DNA from: UBA5359 sp002410925 [NCBI: bacterium UBP13_UBA5359]
GTDB taxonomy: Bacteria; UBP13; UBA5359
Assembly: GCA_002410925.1 (NCBI GenBank)
Contig: DHPR01000033.1
Coordinates: 369,364 to 433,363, forward strand
DNA length: 64,000 nt
Reading direction: 5' to 3'
Under the pieces are notes generated by a model. It was given only the letters and a program-made list of their open reading frames with translations, had not been told where the DNA came from and made no database searches. How positions within the stretch are numbered: the first letter of the stretch is position 1; each line of letters opens with the position of its first letter. This document shows, piece by piece, positions 27,150-37,498 of the stretch. Made by a program: the position numbers and the translations under genes.

Positions 27150-27161
27150 TTTCCATATCTC

Positions 27162-28254
27162 TTAAGCTTCACTTTGCTGTTTTAAATATGCCCATATAAA
27201 TCTATCGAGATCTCCATCCATTATAGCCTGTACATTTCCCGCTTCTTCTCCGGTACGATGATCCTTTATCAAGCTGTATGGATGAAAGACATAAGACCTG
27301 ATCTGGCTACCCCAGGCTATCTCTTTCTGCTGCCCGCGCACTTCTGCCAGTTCTCGTTCTTTCTCCTCCCTTTGGCGTTCATAGAGCCGGGCTTTTAGAA
27401 TCCTTATCGCAGTCTCTCTATTCTGATGCTGCGACCTCTCGGATTGACATTGAGCCACCGTTCCGGTAGGTAGATGCGTTATACGCACAGCGGAATCGGT
27501 CTTGTTAACATGCTGCCCGCCTGCACCTGCAGCCCTATAAGTATCAATCCGCAAATCATCGGAATTTATATTTACTTCCATCTCTTCTTCTACCTGCGGA
27601 ATTACCTCCACCGATGCAAAAGAGGTATGCCTGCGCTTGGCTGCATCGAATGGTGAAATCCGTACAAGCCTGTGAACGCCTCTTTCACATTTCAAATGGC
27701 CAAAGGCATTGAAGCCATTTATCATAATAGTCGCACTTCTGATGCCGGCACCATCTCCGGGTGTAATATCCGTCAATTCCATGCCATAGCCGCGCTTCTC
27801 CGCCCAGCGAAGATACATTCGCAACAGCATTTCCGCCCAATCGCACGATTCAGTGCCACCGGCACCCGCATGAACGGTTAATATCGCATCCGACTGATCG
27901 TGCTTCCCGCTGAGAAATGAACTTAATTCACTTTCATCTATACATTGCTCCAGTTCTTTTAGACCGCCTTCCATCTCTGCTATGATTTCCGTGTCATCCT
28001 CCTCAGCCAATTCCAAAAGGATACCTATATCCTCCGCTTTGGCAATCAGATGATTCACCGGTTCAATTTCCGCTTTAAGGGCGGTGAGACGTTGCATGAC
28101 CTTTTGTGCCTCATCAGGCTCATTCCAAAAATCGGGTTGCGCTATCTCCCCTTCCAGTTTTTCTATCTCCAGCTTGTGTGGGTCAAAGACGCCTCCTAAG
28201 ATCTTCTATGCGATTCATCGCTTCGTAATGCGCGCTCCTTATCTCTGCCAGCAT
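27162..28254 (-). CDS. prfB: peptide chain release factor 2, with programmed +1 frameshift
   Basis: Two frames joined. Codons 1-23 run from ATG 28254 (ribosome site GGGAGG) to an in-frame TGA at 28185-28183; the main part continues in the +1 frame from 28184 to 27162, giving about 363 residues. RF2 hallmarks: RISPFDAAK with the SPF tripeptide that reads UGA/UAA and GAGGQHVNK with the GGQ catalytic motif. RF2 shortage favours the frameshift, so the factor controls its own level. The C-terminal end borders the bidirectional terminator; secA lies upstream after a 212-base gap. Confidence 0.96.
28183..28197 (-). other. prfB programmed frameshift site
   Basis: Minus strand AGG AGG CGT CTT TGA C: an internal Shine-Dalgarno (AGGAGG) three bases before the slippery CTT and the UGA stop, the same layout as the E. 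coli prfB site. The +1 shift makes the ribosome read GAC after CTT. Confidence 0.95.
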
Positions 28255-28466
28255 GTTAACTTCCTCCCGGTTTATTTTTGTCAATTTTTTATCTTCACTG
28301 GCTAAGCCAAATAGTTATTGTTCTCTTCTGTGCCACATCTTGCCCAACCCTGATAATTTGAGAATCTCAACAGAGCTCCGGCCTTGCTTAATCGGGGCTA
28401 AGATGCAGACGGGGAGCCATTTATGCTCGTATGGAAGGCCCGGCTATGCTGTCCTCCATCTCGTAT

Positions 28467-30992
28467 CTAAGCGCCGCAGCAACGCTTGTATTTCTTGCCG
28501 CTGCCGCAAGGGCAGGGATCGTTTCTGCCAACCTTGCCGGCCTCATTATATACCGTAGACGGCTTTGACGGCTCATCGCTTGCACCGTAAGTTACCGGTC
28601 GATACATACTCCTCTGCTCCGTTACTACCTGAACACGATAGACATAGCGTACCGTATCCTCCATTATGCCTATCTTCATACCGTCGAACATATCAAAGGC
28701 TTCTCTCTGATAGGCTATCAAGGGGTCAATCTGCCCGTAAGCGCGTAGATTGATGCCCTCGCGCAGCTCATCCATGTTATAGAGATGGTCTATCCATTTG
28801 CTGTCTATGGCGCGCAGAATAACCATCCGTTCTAATTCACGAAGCAACTCCAATCCCAGCTCTTCCTCACGCCTGTTATAAGCGGATAGAGCGATGGCAG
28901 TGACCTCTTCCGCAATCTCATCGCGTAGCTTTCCTTTGAGATTACCGACGCCTATGCTTCCCTCCAGAGGAAATATAGACCGCAGGCTCTCATAGAGAGC
29001 GGAGATATCCCACTCTTCCATAGGAATGGATTGTGGCGTATACAGATCAACCTCGCGCTCTATCAGCATTCCGATATAATCGATGATGTTAGCATGAAGA
29101 TCTGCCCCCTGAAGCGCCTTGCGGCGCTCTTCATAAATGATCCGGCGCTGCTCATTCATTACATCATCATATTGCAGTACGTGCTTTCGAATGCTGAAGT
29201 TATGTTCCTCCACCTTACGCTGTGCATTCTCCATGGCCTTGCTGATCCAGGGATGCTCAATCGGCTGATCCTCTTCAAGACCTAGCCTTTCCATAATACC
29301 GGATATCCTCTCTCCACCAAACAATCTCATCAATTCATCTTCAAGAGAGACAAAGAACTTCGAAGCACCCGGATCTCCCTGGCGCCCTGATCGGCCGCGC
29401 AACTGATTATCTATACGGCGGCTCTCATGACGCTCCGTGCCGATTACATACAGACCGCCTGCATCCCTTACTCTGTCAGCCGCCTCGGCATTAACCGGAT
29501 TACCGCCTAACAAAATATCCACACCGCGCCCGGCCATATTAGTAGCAATAGTAACGGCACTGGGGCGACCTGCCTGAGCAATGATTTCCGCCTCCCGCTC
29601 ATGATGCTTGGCGTTCAGCACCTGATGTTCCACGCCACGGCGCTTCAGCATATCGCTCAAACGTTCTGATTTTTCGATAGAACGCGTGCCCACCAGCACC
29701 GGCTGTCCTCCGCCCTGAGCGGCGATGATCTCTTCTACTACAGCCCTGAACTTGGAATTCTCCGTTTTATAGATTACATCGGCATGATCATTCCTGATCA
29801 TAGGCATGTTCGTAGGGACTATAACTACTTCAAGCCCATATATCTTTACAAATTCGTTCTCTTCCGTTTTAGCGGTTCCGGTCATTCCTGCCAGTTTATC
29901 ATAAAGCCGAAAATAATTTTGGAAAGTTATAGTCGCGAGCGTCTGGCTCTCATGCTCTATTTTTACATTCTCTTTGGCCTCTATAGCTTGATGCAAACCA
30001 TCACTATAGCGTCGCCCGAACATCAGCCGCCCGGTAAATTCATCAACTATTATTATTCGGCCATCTTTAATGACATAATCGACATCTCTCTTAAAGATAT
30101 ATCTTGCTTTTAGCGCCTGTTCCACATGATGATTGATCTCTATGTTCTCAGAGTCGGACAGGTTATCAATGCTCAGCAGAGCCTCAACCTTAGCGATACC
30201 ATCCTCGGTAAGAGTTACGGTTCTCTCCTTCTCATGAATCTCGTAATCCTTTTGAGCATGCAATCTGGCTATAACCCTATCCACCTTGTAATAGAGCTCG
30301 GTAGGCTTATCACTAATACCGGAAATAATCAATGGCGTCCTGGCCTCATCGATAAGGATCGAATCCACCTCATCAACTATGGCATAATTCAATTCCCGCT
30401 GCACCATTTCAGCGGGATCAGCCACCATGTTATCCCTGAGATAATCAAATCCAAATTCATTATTGGTACCGTAAGTAATATCTGCATTATAAGCGGTACG
30501 CCGTTGTTCACCATCCATATCATGCTGAATAACGCCCATAGACATACCCAGCATTTCAAAAACAGGACGCATCCATTCACAGTCACGCCGCGCCAGATAA
30601 TCGTTTACGGTAACCACATGCACACCACGTCCGGTCAAAGCATTGAGAAATGCCGGTAATGTTGCCACCAGCGTTTTACCCTCGCCGGTCTTCATTTCAG
30701 CAATCTTACGATTGTGCAGTACTATGCCGCCCAGCAACTGAACATCGAAATGGCGCAGGCCGATAGTACGTACCGAGGCCTCACGTACTAATGCAAAGGC
30801 TTCAGGCAAAACAGAATCCAGGTCATCACCATTTGACAGACGCTTTTTCAATTCCGCCGTCCTGGCCTTCAGCCCATCATCAGTCAATGCCTTAATTTCA
30901 GGTTCCAGAGCGTTAATAATCCTTACTATCGCCTTTCCCTGTGCTAATTCCTTCTCACCGCTATCGAATATCCGCTTTAAAAGCGCCAGCAT
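28467..30992 (-). CDS. secA: preprotein translocase ATPase SecA
   Basis: 841 residues. DEAD motor with Walker [33 protein letters not shown], preprotein cross-linking domain, second RecA domain with [10 protein letters not shown] and [11 protein letters not shown], helical scaffold, and a C-terminal zinc motif ([13 protein letters not shown]) that binds SecB or ribosomes. It drives export through SecYEG. Complete and normal length. Its leader carries an extended -10 promoter. The 212 bases between secA and prfB show no gene. Confidence 0.98.
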   Translation of the reverse strand: MLALLKRIFDSGEKELAQGKAIVRIINALEPEIKALTDDGLKARTAELKKRLSNGDDLDSVLPEAFALVREASVRTIGLRHFDVQLLGGIVLHNRKIAEMKTGEGKTLVATLPAFLNALTGRGVHVVTVNDYLARRDCEWMRPVFEMLGMSMGVIQHDMDGEQRRTAYNADITYGTNNEFGFDYLRDNMVADPAEMVQRELNYAIVDEVDSILIDEARTPLIISGISDKPTELYYKVDRVIARLHAQKDYEIHEKERTVTLTEDGIAKVEALLSIDNLSDSENIEINHHVEQALKARYIFKRDVDYVIKDGRIIIVDEFTGRLMFGRRYSDGLHQAIEAKENVKIEHESQTLATITFQNYFRLYDKLAGMTGTAKTEENEFVKIYGLEVVIVPTNMPMIRNDHADVIYKTENSKFRAVVEEIIAAQGGGQPVLVGTRSIEKSERLSDMLKRRGVEHQVLNAKHHEREAEIIAQAGRPSAVTIATNMAGRGVDILLGGNPVNAEAADRVRDAGGLYVIGTERHESRRIDNQLRGRSGRQGDPGASKFFVSLEDELMRLFGGERISGIMERLGLEEDQPIEHPWISKAMENAQRKVEEHNFSIRKHVLQYDDVMNEQRRIIYEERRKALQGADLHANIIDYIGMLIEREVDLYTPQSIPMEEWDISALYESLRSIFPLEGSIGVGNLKGKLRDEIAEEVTAIALSAYNRREEELGLELLRELERMVILRAIDSKWIDHLYNMDELREGINLRAYGQIDPLIAYQREAFDMFDGMKIGIMEDTVRYVYRVQVVTEQRSMYRPVTYGASDEPSKPSTVYNEAGKVGRNDPCPCGSGKKYKRCCGA

Positions 30993-31065
30993 ACTTATAC
31001 TCCCTCTTAATCTCTATAAAAACAAAGAAGCTGTCAGCAACAAGCTTTCAGCTTTCGACGCGATA

Positions 31066-31074
31066 ATTATAACA
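31066..31074 (-). promoter_or_regulatory. extended -10 promoter for secA
   Basis: Minus strand TGTTATAAT (TGn plus consensus -10) about 75 bases before the secA ATG; the -35 region (TTCAAT) is poor, as allowed for extended -10 promoters. Confidence 0.55.
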
Positions 31075-31090
31075 TAGAGAAAATTAAAAT

Positions 31091-31133
31091 TGAAGCGGAA
31101 GCCCCCGTTGTGCTTCCGGGGGCTTCCGCTTCA
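31091..31133 (-). terminator. terminator after SLH porin 1
   Basis: Perfect 17-bp GC-rich stem (TGAAGCGGAAGCCCCCG and complement), 9-base loop, followed on the minus strand by ATTTTAATTTT. It ends the envelope transcript before the secA promoter. Confidence 0.9.
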
Positions 31134-31151
31134 AAATCGGATCTTGCAACA

Positions 31152-33212
31152 TTAGAATTTCACGCTTAAGGTAGCCTTTGTTACATTTGAAGAGCTGTTA
31201 AACTCCGGCACATTGTCCGTATAATCCAGTATAAAATACTGCAACGCCAGTATGCTGTCAGCACTGAATCGGTATGCAATACCGAATGATGTAGTGTTCT
31301 GCCGACCATCTACATCGAACGACGATATTGCAGGTTCGCCGTTAGTAAATATATCCGTTCCATCAGCTGTAACCTTACGCTGTTTAAACGCAGCCAGCAC
31401 TGTGAAGGAATCGGAAAGATCAAGTGCCAGAGAGGCCATTATGGTCTGGAAAACTCCATTTTCCAGAGTGGTTGCCAGCGTTCCCGGCACAGGGCTGATA
31501 ATCTCAGTAGTATTTGTGGCCGAATCGATCTGAGAGAGCCGTTCATACCCCAGCGCAGATCTGAAGGCTCCATCCTCTGCTCCGCGAAGCAGCAGAGGTG
31601 ATATCGGGTTTAAAAGATCGGGCCTGGCGGCATTAAAGCCAACGGTAGCTCCATAACCTCTGATATTGTTATTAAGATCGTATCGGGGCACTGTGAGCGG
31701 ATAAAAGAGATTAGGCTGCTGGCCGAAATAGAGAATGCGCCTGGCAGGATCAAGCAATCCGCCCATTCCCGGATCATGTCCGTTAAATAAAGTTGCAGCA
31801 GCCGGATCGCCATAATAAGCAATGAAGGGATCTGTAACTCCACCGATCTTAAGATAATAGGCATCCACCGGCCCAACTATTGCTCCAACTTTATAAGCGT
31901 TGCCGCTGGTCGTATCCCCACTTATAATATTCTCATTACGGCTATCGGCAAACTCACCATAGATTCCTAAGCTACCGGCTACCAGATCTGCATTGATACC
32001 CCAGACACGATTTTTAAAGGCCGGTAAGGCGCCTGTGTCAACTATGATGGGAGCGTCGGCATCATCATCGTTAACAAAAACGTAATTGCCGGCCACTCCT
32101 AATGTATTGCTCAACTTAACGGCCGCCCGAGCGCCGAATAAGGTCTGGTCATATTGAGGTTCGTTGATATCCCGGTCACGCGTATCGCTGATCAGAAGCT
32201 GCGTATCAAAGATTCCCAGATTGGTGCTAAGTTTGGCGCCATTAAAATACCAATAATTGTAGAACGCCGGAATCTGTTCAAGTATGCTCTCACTGCCGTT
32301 AGCCAGAGTAAAAGGCGTGAATTCAGCATTGAAAATACCAAGATCCAGCCTGGCATCGCCACTGGTCAGAAAGATGCCCAGATTTGTATCAAAGTTATCG
32401 AGATTGGCATCTGTTAAATCCTCATTGACAGCAAAGACCCGGGCGCCTATGCCCAGACTTCCGGTTAAGCCTGCTCCTACCATGATATCAAAAGCAGCCC
32501 CTGAGCTGAAACCTTCTACCAGTGGACGGTCATACTCATTGACCAACAGATCTTCAAAACCTGGCGTTACATCTGTTACACTGACATTGCGGGCTGCCAC
32601 ACCACCAATCATATCGAACAATATGCCCCCTGCAGGCCGCTGCTCAAGCCGTGTAACTCTCTCCTCCAGCTTGCCGACTCTACTCTCTAGAGCAGCAAGA
32701 CGTCTTTGCGCTTCATCAACACGGACACCGAGAGCAGTCAGGTCAGTGCGCAGGTTATCTACCAACCTCTGCAGCCTGGCGATATCCTCCTTGGTAGCCA
32801 GATTTGCCAGGCGATTTTCAAATTCAGTCTTGGTCAGATAGTTGTTCAAAGTATTCTGTAACTCTGCCTTGGTAGGATAATTATTGAGCGTCGTCTGTAA
32901 TTCCGCCTTTGTCGGATAATTTTTCAGGGTATTCTGCAGCTCGGTCCTGGTAATAAAATTAGATGTATCGCCGTCGCTAGGTAGGTTCTTCAATAATCTG
33001 GACAGAACAACCGCCAGTTCATAGCGAGTCACCGCTCTGTCACCACGAAAGCTGTCGTCGGGGTAGCCGACGAATATACCTCGATTGTAAAGATCACGCA
33101 CAGCTTCCACAGCCCAGTGATCGGCCGGCACATCAGACGGCACCTCTGCTGACGCCGGTATGATGGTCGCCAATAATAACAGCGCCATCATCAATAGAAG
33201 ATATTTTCTCAT
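31152..33212 (-). CDS. SLH-domain porin, paralogue 1
   Basis: 686 residues. Signal peptide, then one S-layer-homology domain (DVPADHWAVEAVRDLY, GIFVGYPDDSFRGDRAVTRYE), a coiled-coil stalk about 80-195 with repeated TKAELQxTLNNYP units, and a C-terminal beta-barrel region ending in ATLSVKF with the terminal Phe usual for outer-membrane barrels. In Negativicutes, Synergistota, Deinococcus and Cyanobacteria such proteins tether the outer membrane to the cell wall and act as general porins. The start has a GGAGGGGG site. It lies downstream of lptD; its sister is at 34995-36956. Confidence 0.92.
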   Translation of the reverse strand: MRKYLLLMMALLLLATIIPASAEVPSDVPADHWAVEAVRDLYNRGIFVGYPDDSFRGDRAVTRYELAVVLSRLLKNLPSDGDTSNFITRTELQNTLKNYPTKAELQTTLNNYPTKAELQNTLNNYLTKTEFENRLANLATKEDIARLQRLVDNLRTDLTALGVRVDEAQRRLAALESRVGKLEERVTRLEQRPAGGILFDMIGGVAARNVSVTDVTPGFEDLLVNEYDRPLVEGFSSGAAFDIMVGAGLTGSLGIGARVFAVNEDLTDANLDNFDTNLGIFLTSGDARLDLGIFNAEFTPFTLANGSESILEQIPAFYNYWYFNGAKLSTNLGIFDTQLLISDTRDRDINEPQYDQTLFGARAAVKLSNTLGVAGNYVFVNDDDADAPIIVDTGALPAFKNRVWGINADLVAGSLGIYGEFADSRNENIISGDTTSGNAYKVGAIVGPVDAYYLKIGGVTDPFIAYYGDPAAATLFNGHDPGMGGLLDPARRILYFGQQPNLFYPLTVPRYDLNNNIRGYGATVGFNAARPDLLNPISPLLLRGAEDGAFRSALGYERLSQIDSATNTTEIISPVPGTLATTLENGVFQTIMASLALDLSDSFTVLAAFKQRKVTADGTDIFTNGEPAISSFDVDGRQNTTSFGIAYRFSADSILALQYFILDYTDNVPEFNSSSNVTKATLSVKF

Positions 33213-33308
33213 TTTCCCCCTCCTTCATAAAATTATCGGATGTTTCCATGTTTCCACCCGAATGATGGATATTTATACCCATTTAGGAGGGAAAATAATC
33301 AGAGGGCA

Positions 33309-34757
33309 TTACTTTCTGAGAAGATTAATCTCCAGCTCGAAAGCTTCCGTCCTTTGGCGCCAGACTGCTCTGAGCTCTATACAATGTAGATAGCGTCCTA
33401 AAGAGAATTCACTATCCCAGATATCGCCGACAGAAAGATCATAAATTGTTTTAAATCCAATATTCCATGCGCGGCCAATATCTCTATTTACAGCTCCCTC
33501 AAAACGATGCGGTGCGCTCAGACGATCAGAGATAAAGGGCGTATTCCCCCAGATCTTATTCCAACCGTAACTCAGCGCAAAATCGGTATGCTTGTCTGGT
33601 TTCCCGGCATAATCAAGCGTAATGCCGATAGAAGAGTATGTATCATCAGTGCCATACCAATGCTTCCTCATATTAAGGCGATATTCGGCGCTCTCTCTAT
33701 CTCCACCGATAAGATCACCGCTCCTGGCCTGAAATTGCATGCCTGCCCGGTAGCTCCGGATATCTGTAGGCATTTCGTAAATACTTCCATATTCCATTCC
33801 CAGTCCGACCCTGTGTTTAAGCAAAGCAAACTCTTTGGTGTGAATAGAGAGATTGGGAGCATAGCTCACTCTGCAATCGGGATGATCAGGCACTGTCCGG
33901 TTATGCTCCATAGAAAATTCCAGGTTATATGCAGGCTCCTCTCTCTGTATGTTCAATCTCCCACCAATCTTGTTACCAATCCTCAAATCGGCCGATACAG
34001 ATGTAAATTCATCCAGTGGTTGGCTATAGGCTGTGGAAAGATGCCAGCCGTAATAAGTGTCATAGCTGACGGAGGGCAGCGCCTTCGTGCATTTATCATG
34101 CAAATTCCAACGATATTGCGGTAGATAGAATACCCTGTAGCGTCCTATCCAGACGCCGATATTGCGCAAAAGAATATCACCGTTAGAGTAGTAATCCATG
34201 CGCTTTGTCGTCAGACGATAATGGGGGTTCGGTAAAGAGCAGGTAGTAAAGGTTCCTTCCAATACGCTTATCAGCCGGCGTGATGCCTCTACTCTTTTAC
34301 CGCTAAAATAGATATCCTCGACGCTTCCCCTGCCATCCTCTATAACTGCACGATCTGCCTTGATATCATATTTCACCCTTGAGCCGCGGATGATACGGTC
34401 ACCACTGAAGAGGGCGACATTTCCCAGAGCCGTAACCATGCCTGAAAGAGGCTCAAGAAGAATGCTGTCAGCGGCCAGGCGGTTACCGGCATATGTTATC
34501 AAAGCATTGCCGCGTGCCTGCCCTGTGCCTCGGGCAGGATCATACTCTATCACATCAGCTTCAAGTTTAATAAGAGGGGTTTCATCTCCGGAAGTGCCTC
34601 CAATAGGCATAGCAGCCATATCAATATCAGCTATACAGATGCCCCCAGGCACCATGCAAATCATACCGGCAACACAAAATACGGTAATGACCTTGAATAT
34701 TCCCGTCAGCCTTATCAAGCTCCACCATCCCCCGTCTTCTCGCAACTTGTTTCTCAT
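33309..34757 (-). CDS. LptD/OstA-like outer-membrane LPS assembly protein (short form)
   Basis: 482 residues. Membrane-spanning N-terminal signal, an OstA/LptA-like beta-jellyroll about 60-175 (IKLEADVIEYDPARG, ALGNVALFSGDR, RGSRVKYDI), then the LptD landmark FTTCSLPNPHY, IGRYRVFYLPQYR, and a barrel region to the end. LptD inserts LPS into the outer leaflet. E. coli LptD is about 780 residues, so the barrel here is much reduced. Four Cys remain in the mature part, which could form the disulfides known in LptD, but pairing is unproven. It lies between the two SLH porins. The start ATG has a weak ribosome site. Confidence 0.82.
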   Translation of the reverse strand: MRNKLREDGGWWSLIRLTGIFKVITVFCVAGMICMVPGGICIADIDMAAMPIGGTSGDETPLIKLEADVIEYDPARGTGQARGNALITYAGNRLAADSILLEPLSGMVTALGNVALFSGDRIIRGSRVKYDIKADRAVIEDGRGSVEDIYFSGKRVEASRRLISVLEGTFTTCSLPNPHYRLTTKRMDYYSNGDILLRNIGVWIGRYRVFYLPQYRWNLHDKCTKALPSVSYDTYYGWHLSTAYSQPLDEFTSVSADLRIGNKIGGRLNIQREEPAYNLEFSMEHNRTVPDHPDCRVSYAPNLSIHTKEFALLKHRVGLGMEYGSIYEMPTDIRSYRAGMQFQARSGDLIGGDRESAEYRLNMRKHWYGTDDTYSSIGITLDYAGKPDKHTDFALSYGWNKIWGNTPFISDRLSAPHRFEGAVNRDIGRAWNIGFKTIYDLSVGDIWDSEFSLGRYLHCIELRAVWRQRTEAFELEINLLRK

Positions 34758-34933
34758 TCCCGGTTATTCGCCAATGCCTTCTCCTTTTTCAGATCATGCT
34801 CCTGCCCGGGCTTTCAGCATAAAGCAGCAACGGGTATCCGGTATCGAAGAGCAAGAAGAGATTCCGCTTCTGCTTCCAACATTTAAAATTCGCCGTCGCC
34901 GAAGATTATTCCTTCGATCAGCAGGCCATAAAA

Positions 34934-34970
34934 ATAAACGGGACTCTGTACGATACGGAGTCCCGTTTAT
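34934..34970 (-). terminator. terminator after SLH porin 2
   Basis: 13-bp stem ATAAACGGGACTC/GAGTCCCGTTTAT, 11-base loop, minus-strand T-rich tail TTTTTATGG. It separates SLH porin 2 from lptD. The 34758-34933 stretch between lptD and this hairpin holds no gene I recognise. Confidence 0.82.
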
Positions 34971-34994
34971 GTTCGCCTTTATTTTATGAAGTTC

Positions 34995-36956
34995 TTAGAA
35001 CTTCACGTTCAATGTAGCCCTGGTTACATTTGACTGGCTGTCACGACCAAGGTCGATATTCTCACTGTAATCGATCATCATATGCTGCAATGCCAGGTAG
35101 TTATCGGCATTGAGCTTATAAGCCACGCCCAGGCTGGCTATGTCCTGAGACATCCTGCCGGCAAGCCCGGCATCGTCAAAAGTAACTTTACGGTTCTTAA
35201 AGGAACCGAGCAATGTAAATGAATCTGACAGATCAAAGGCGGCATCCACCAGATATGTTCTGAAGATACCGTCGGATAGGCCAGTATCCTCCACCTGGCT
35301 TAAACGCTCATAACCCAAGGCCACACGCAGAGGTGTGCCATCATTACCGTTGAATACGGCTGAAACAGGATTAAGAAGATCTGCCCTGATATTGCCCAGG
35401 CCGACCAATGCGCCGTAACCGCGGATATTATTGTTCAAATCTTGCAGATCATTGACCGGATTAGGTGCTTGGCCCAAATTGAACCGATCCAGGAACGTAC
35501 CCAAGCTGGGGCCATGAGCATTGAACATGGTAGCCGAAGAGGGATCCCCATAGTAGGAGAAGAATGGATTGGTCGCGCTGCCTATCTGCAAATAGTAGGC
35601 ATCTGCGGGACCCACCGCGGCTCCCAGCTTATAGGCCATACCGTTAGCGGAACCGTAAATGCTGCTATCAACGCTGCTGTCGGCATACTCGGCCTTGAAA
35701 TCAAAGGGGCCGGCATTGATACCGGCATCGACGCTCCAGACACGATTTTTTGCCTGGCCTAAAAACGTGATATCTGCAGCTCCTGTCCCCGACTCGTCAT
35801 TCACCCTGACATAAGTAGCTCCCAAGTCCAGCATCGACATGGGGCTGATGGTTGTCCTGGCTGCAAAGAGGGTCTGCGGATACTGTGCAATATCCGTAGT
35901 ATTTTCAAGTATTTCATCTCTTGTCCGGCTGAAGAGGACAGTTGTTCTGAATGCACCCAGATCGGCAGCCAGCTTGGCGCCGCTGAAGTACCAGTCATTG
36001 CCAAAGGCCGGCAACTGCTCCAGTATACTCCGGCTGGAATTAGCCAGCGTAAATGGTGTAAAGAAAGCATTGAAAATGCCCAAATCAAGACGATTGGCGC
36101 CGGAAACAACAAAGAGCCCCAAATCGGTGTCGAAGCTGTCCAGATTGGACAATGCCGCTTTGCTTAGGTTATCGTTAGTTGTAAATATTCTGGCACCCAG
36201 CCCAAGGCTCTTGGAGAGATTGAAGCCGATACTGACATCAAATGCCGCTCCGGCGTTGAACCCTTCGTCCAAAGGACGATCATATTCATTAACCGAACCT
36301 GACCCGTATTCAGTTAATGATACGCTGCGCGCGGCAACGCCGCCCTTGATGCCGAAGGTCACGAGCTCTTCCGGCTGCGGGCGATTCTCCAGTCTGGTTA
36401 CCCTCGTTTCAAGATTGCCAACTCTGCCTTCAAGCGCGGTGAGCTTTTTCTGCACATCATCGACACGAACGCCGAGAGCGGTCAGCTCGGTTCTCAGATT
36501 ATCCACCAGCTTCTGCAGCTTTGCAATATCCTCCTTGGTAGCCAGATTAGCCAGACGGCGCTCAAATTCCGCCTTGGTCACATAGCTGTTGAGCGTAGTC
36601 TGCAACTCCGTTTTAGTAGGATAACCCTTAAGAGTATTCTGCAGCTCTGTCTTTGTGGGATAACTATTAAGTCTGGTCTGCAGTTCGGTCTTGGTTACAT
36701 ATTTGGAAAGATCGGCCGATTCCGGCAGGCTCTCCAGCAACCTGGACAGAACAACCGCCAGTTCATAGCGGGTTACCGCTCTGTCGCCGCGAAAAGTATC
36801 ATCAGGATACCCAACGAAGATACCACGGCTGTAAAGATCACCAATAGCCTGAACAGCCCAGTGATCAGCCGGCACATCGGCCGGCACCTGTGCCGATGCA
36901 GGCACGATGGTAGCCAGCACTAATAGCGCCACCAACAATAAAATCTGTTTTTTCAT
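34995..36956 (-). CDS. SLH-domain porin, paralogue 2
   Basis: 653 residues with the same plan as paralogue 1: signal peptide ending in ASA, SLH domain (DVPADHWAVQAIGDLY, GIFVGYPDDTFRGDRAVTRYE), coiled coil about 80-190 with TKTELQxTLxxYP units, and a barrel ending in ATLNVKF. The SLH and coiled-coil parts are near-identical between the copies while the barrels differ, suggesting distinct pore properties on a shared tether. Ribosome site GAGGG precedes the ATG; a TATAAT box at 37075-37080 with a weak -35 is a promoter candidate. Terminated by the hairpin at 34934-34970. Confidence 0.92.
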   Translation of the reverse strand: MKKQILLLVALLVLATIVPASAQVPADVPADHWAVQAIGDLYSRGIFVGYPDDTFRGDRAVTRYELAVVLSRLLESLPESADLSKYVTKTELQTRLNSYPTKTELQNTLKGYPTKTELQTTLNSYVTKAEFERRLANLATKEDIAKLQKLVDNLRTELTALGVRVDDVQKKLTALEGRVGNLETRVTRLENRPQPEELVTFGIKGGVAARSVSLTEYGSGSVNEYDRPLDEGFNAGAAFDVSIGFNLSKSLGLGARIFTTNDNLSKAALSNLDSFDTDLGLFVVSGANRLDLGIFNAFFTPFTLANSSRSILEQLPAFGNDWYFSGAKLAADLGAFRTTVLFSRTRDEILENTTDIAQYPQTLFAARTTISPMSMLDLGATYVRVNDESGTGAADITFLGQAKNRVWSVDAGINAGPFDFKAEYADSSVDSSIYGSANGMAYKLGAAVGPADAYYLQIGSATNPFFSYYGDPSSATMFNAHGPSLGTFLDRFNLGQAPNPVNDLQDLNNNIRGYGALVGLGNIRADLLNPVSAVFNGNDGTPLRVALGYERLSQVEDTGLSDGIFRTYLVDAAFDLSDSFTLLGSFKNRKVTFDDAGLAGRMSQDIASLGVAYKLNADNYLALQHMMIDYSENIDLGRDSQSNVTRATLNVKF

Positions 36957-37105
36957 TTTGCCCTCCCTCTCTACCTCTGTTATGCTTTATGTTACGACTA
37001 CGAGATAATGTTCTACAGCAGCAAGCGAAATTCCTCTTATTCACCTGCTCTGTAAGCGCTTTTTACAACTTTATATTATACCCTAATCAGCTAAAAAAGA
37101 AACCC

Positions 37106-37498
37106 CTATTTTGAAAGATATCGCTCAATCAGTATCCGGGCTACATAATCGTCATAGTCAACGGGGGGCAAAAGAAAGGATACCGGTATCAAGCGTCGCC
37201 AGCCTCGCGGCGGATTAATTTCAAAATATTTCCGCCTGGCTTCGAGTGTACTCCCCGTTTCATCAACGCATATAGGAGAGCCATATCCCAGGCGTGACAG
37301 GATCCAAGCTACGGATGAGGCCGCCGTTCCGGTTCCAAGCAGCACAACCTCCGGCGAATATAACTCCTTTATCAAAGCCAGTTCATCCGACAGCTTGCGG
37401 CAGGATACCACTTTACTGATAAGAATATCGCCATTTTCATCAGCAACCGCCAGGCCGCACTTTGACCGGCCGGGATCTATAGCCATAAGATGGTTCAT
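37106..37498 (-). CDS. RuvC/YqgF-like RNase H-fold protein
   Basis: 130 residues. Pattern of the YqgF/RuvX group: MAIDPGRSKCGLAVAD (first catalytic Asp), VVLLGTGT, CVDETGSTLEARRKYF (acidic residue) and PVDYDDYVARILIERYL (last acidic residues). YqgF matures the 5' end of 16S rRNA or resolves junctions; this member is divergent in the middle, so the function is inferred only from the fold. It overlaps the DUF3084 stop by four bases (ATGA) and so belongs to the lpt transcript. Confidence 0.75.
   Translation of the reverse strand: MNHLMAIDPGRSKCGLAVADENGDILISKVVSCRKLSDELALIKELYSPEVVLLGTGTAASSVAWILSRLGYGSPICVDETGSTLEARRKYFEINPPRGWRRLIPVSFLLPPVDYDDYVARILIERYLSK

Noticed and set aside
28255-28466. 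Possible small gene between prfB and secA
   Set aside because: No frame with a start, ribosome site and plausible length; only untranslated spacer seen.
32820-32960. Short direct repeats in SLH porin 1 (and 36570-36700 in porin 2) as a possible CRISPR-like or microsatellite array
   Set aside because: They encode the in-frame TKxELQxTL coiled-coil units, so they are protein repeats.
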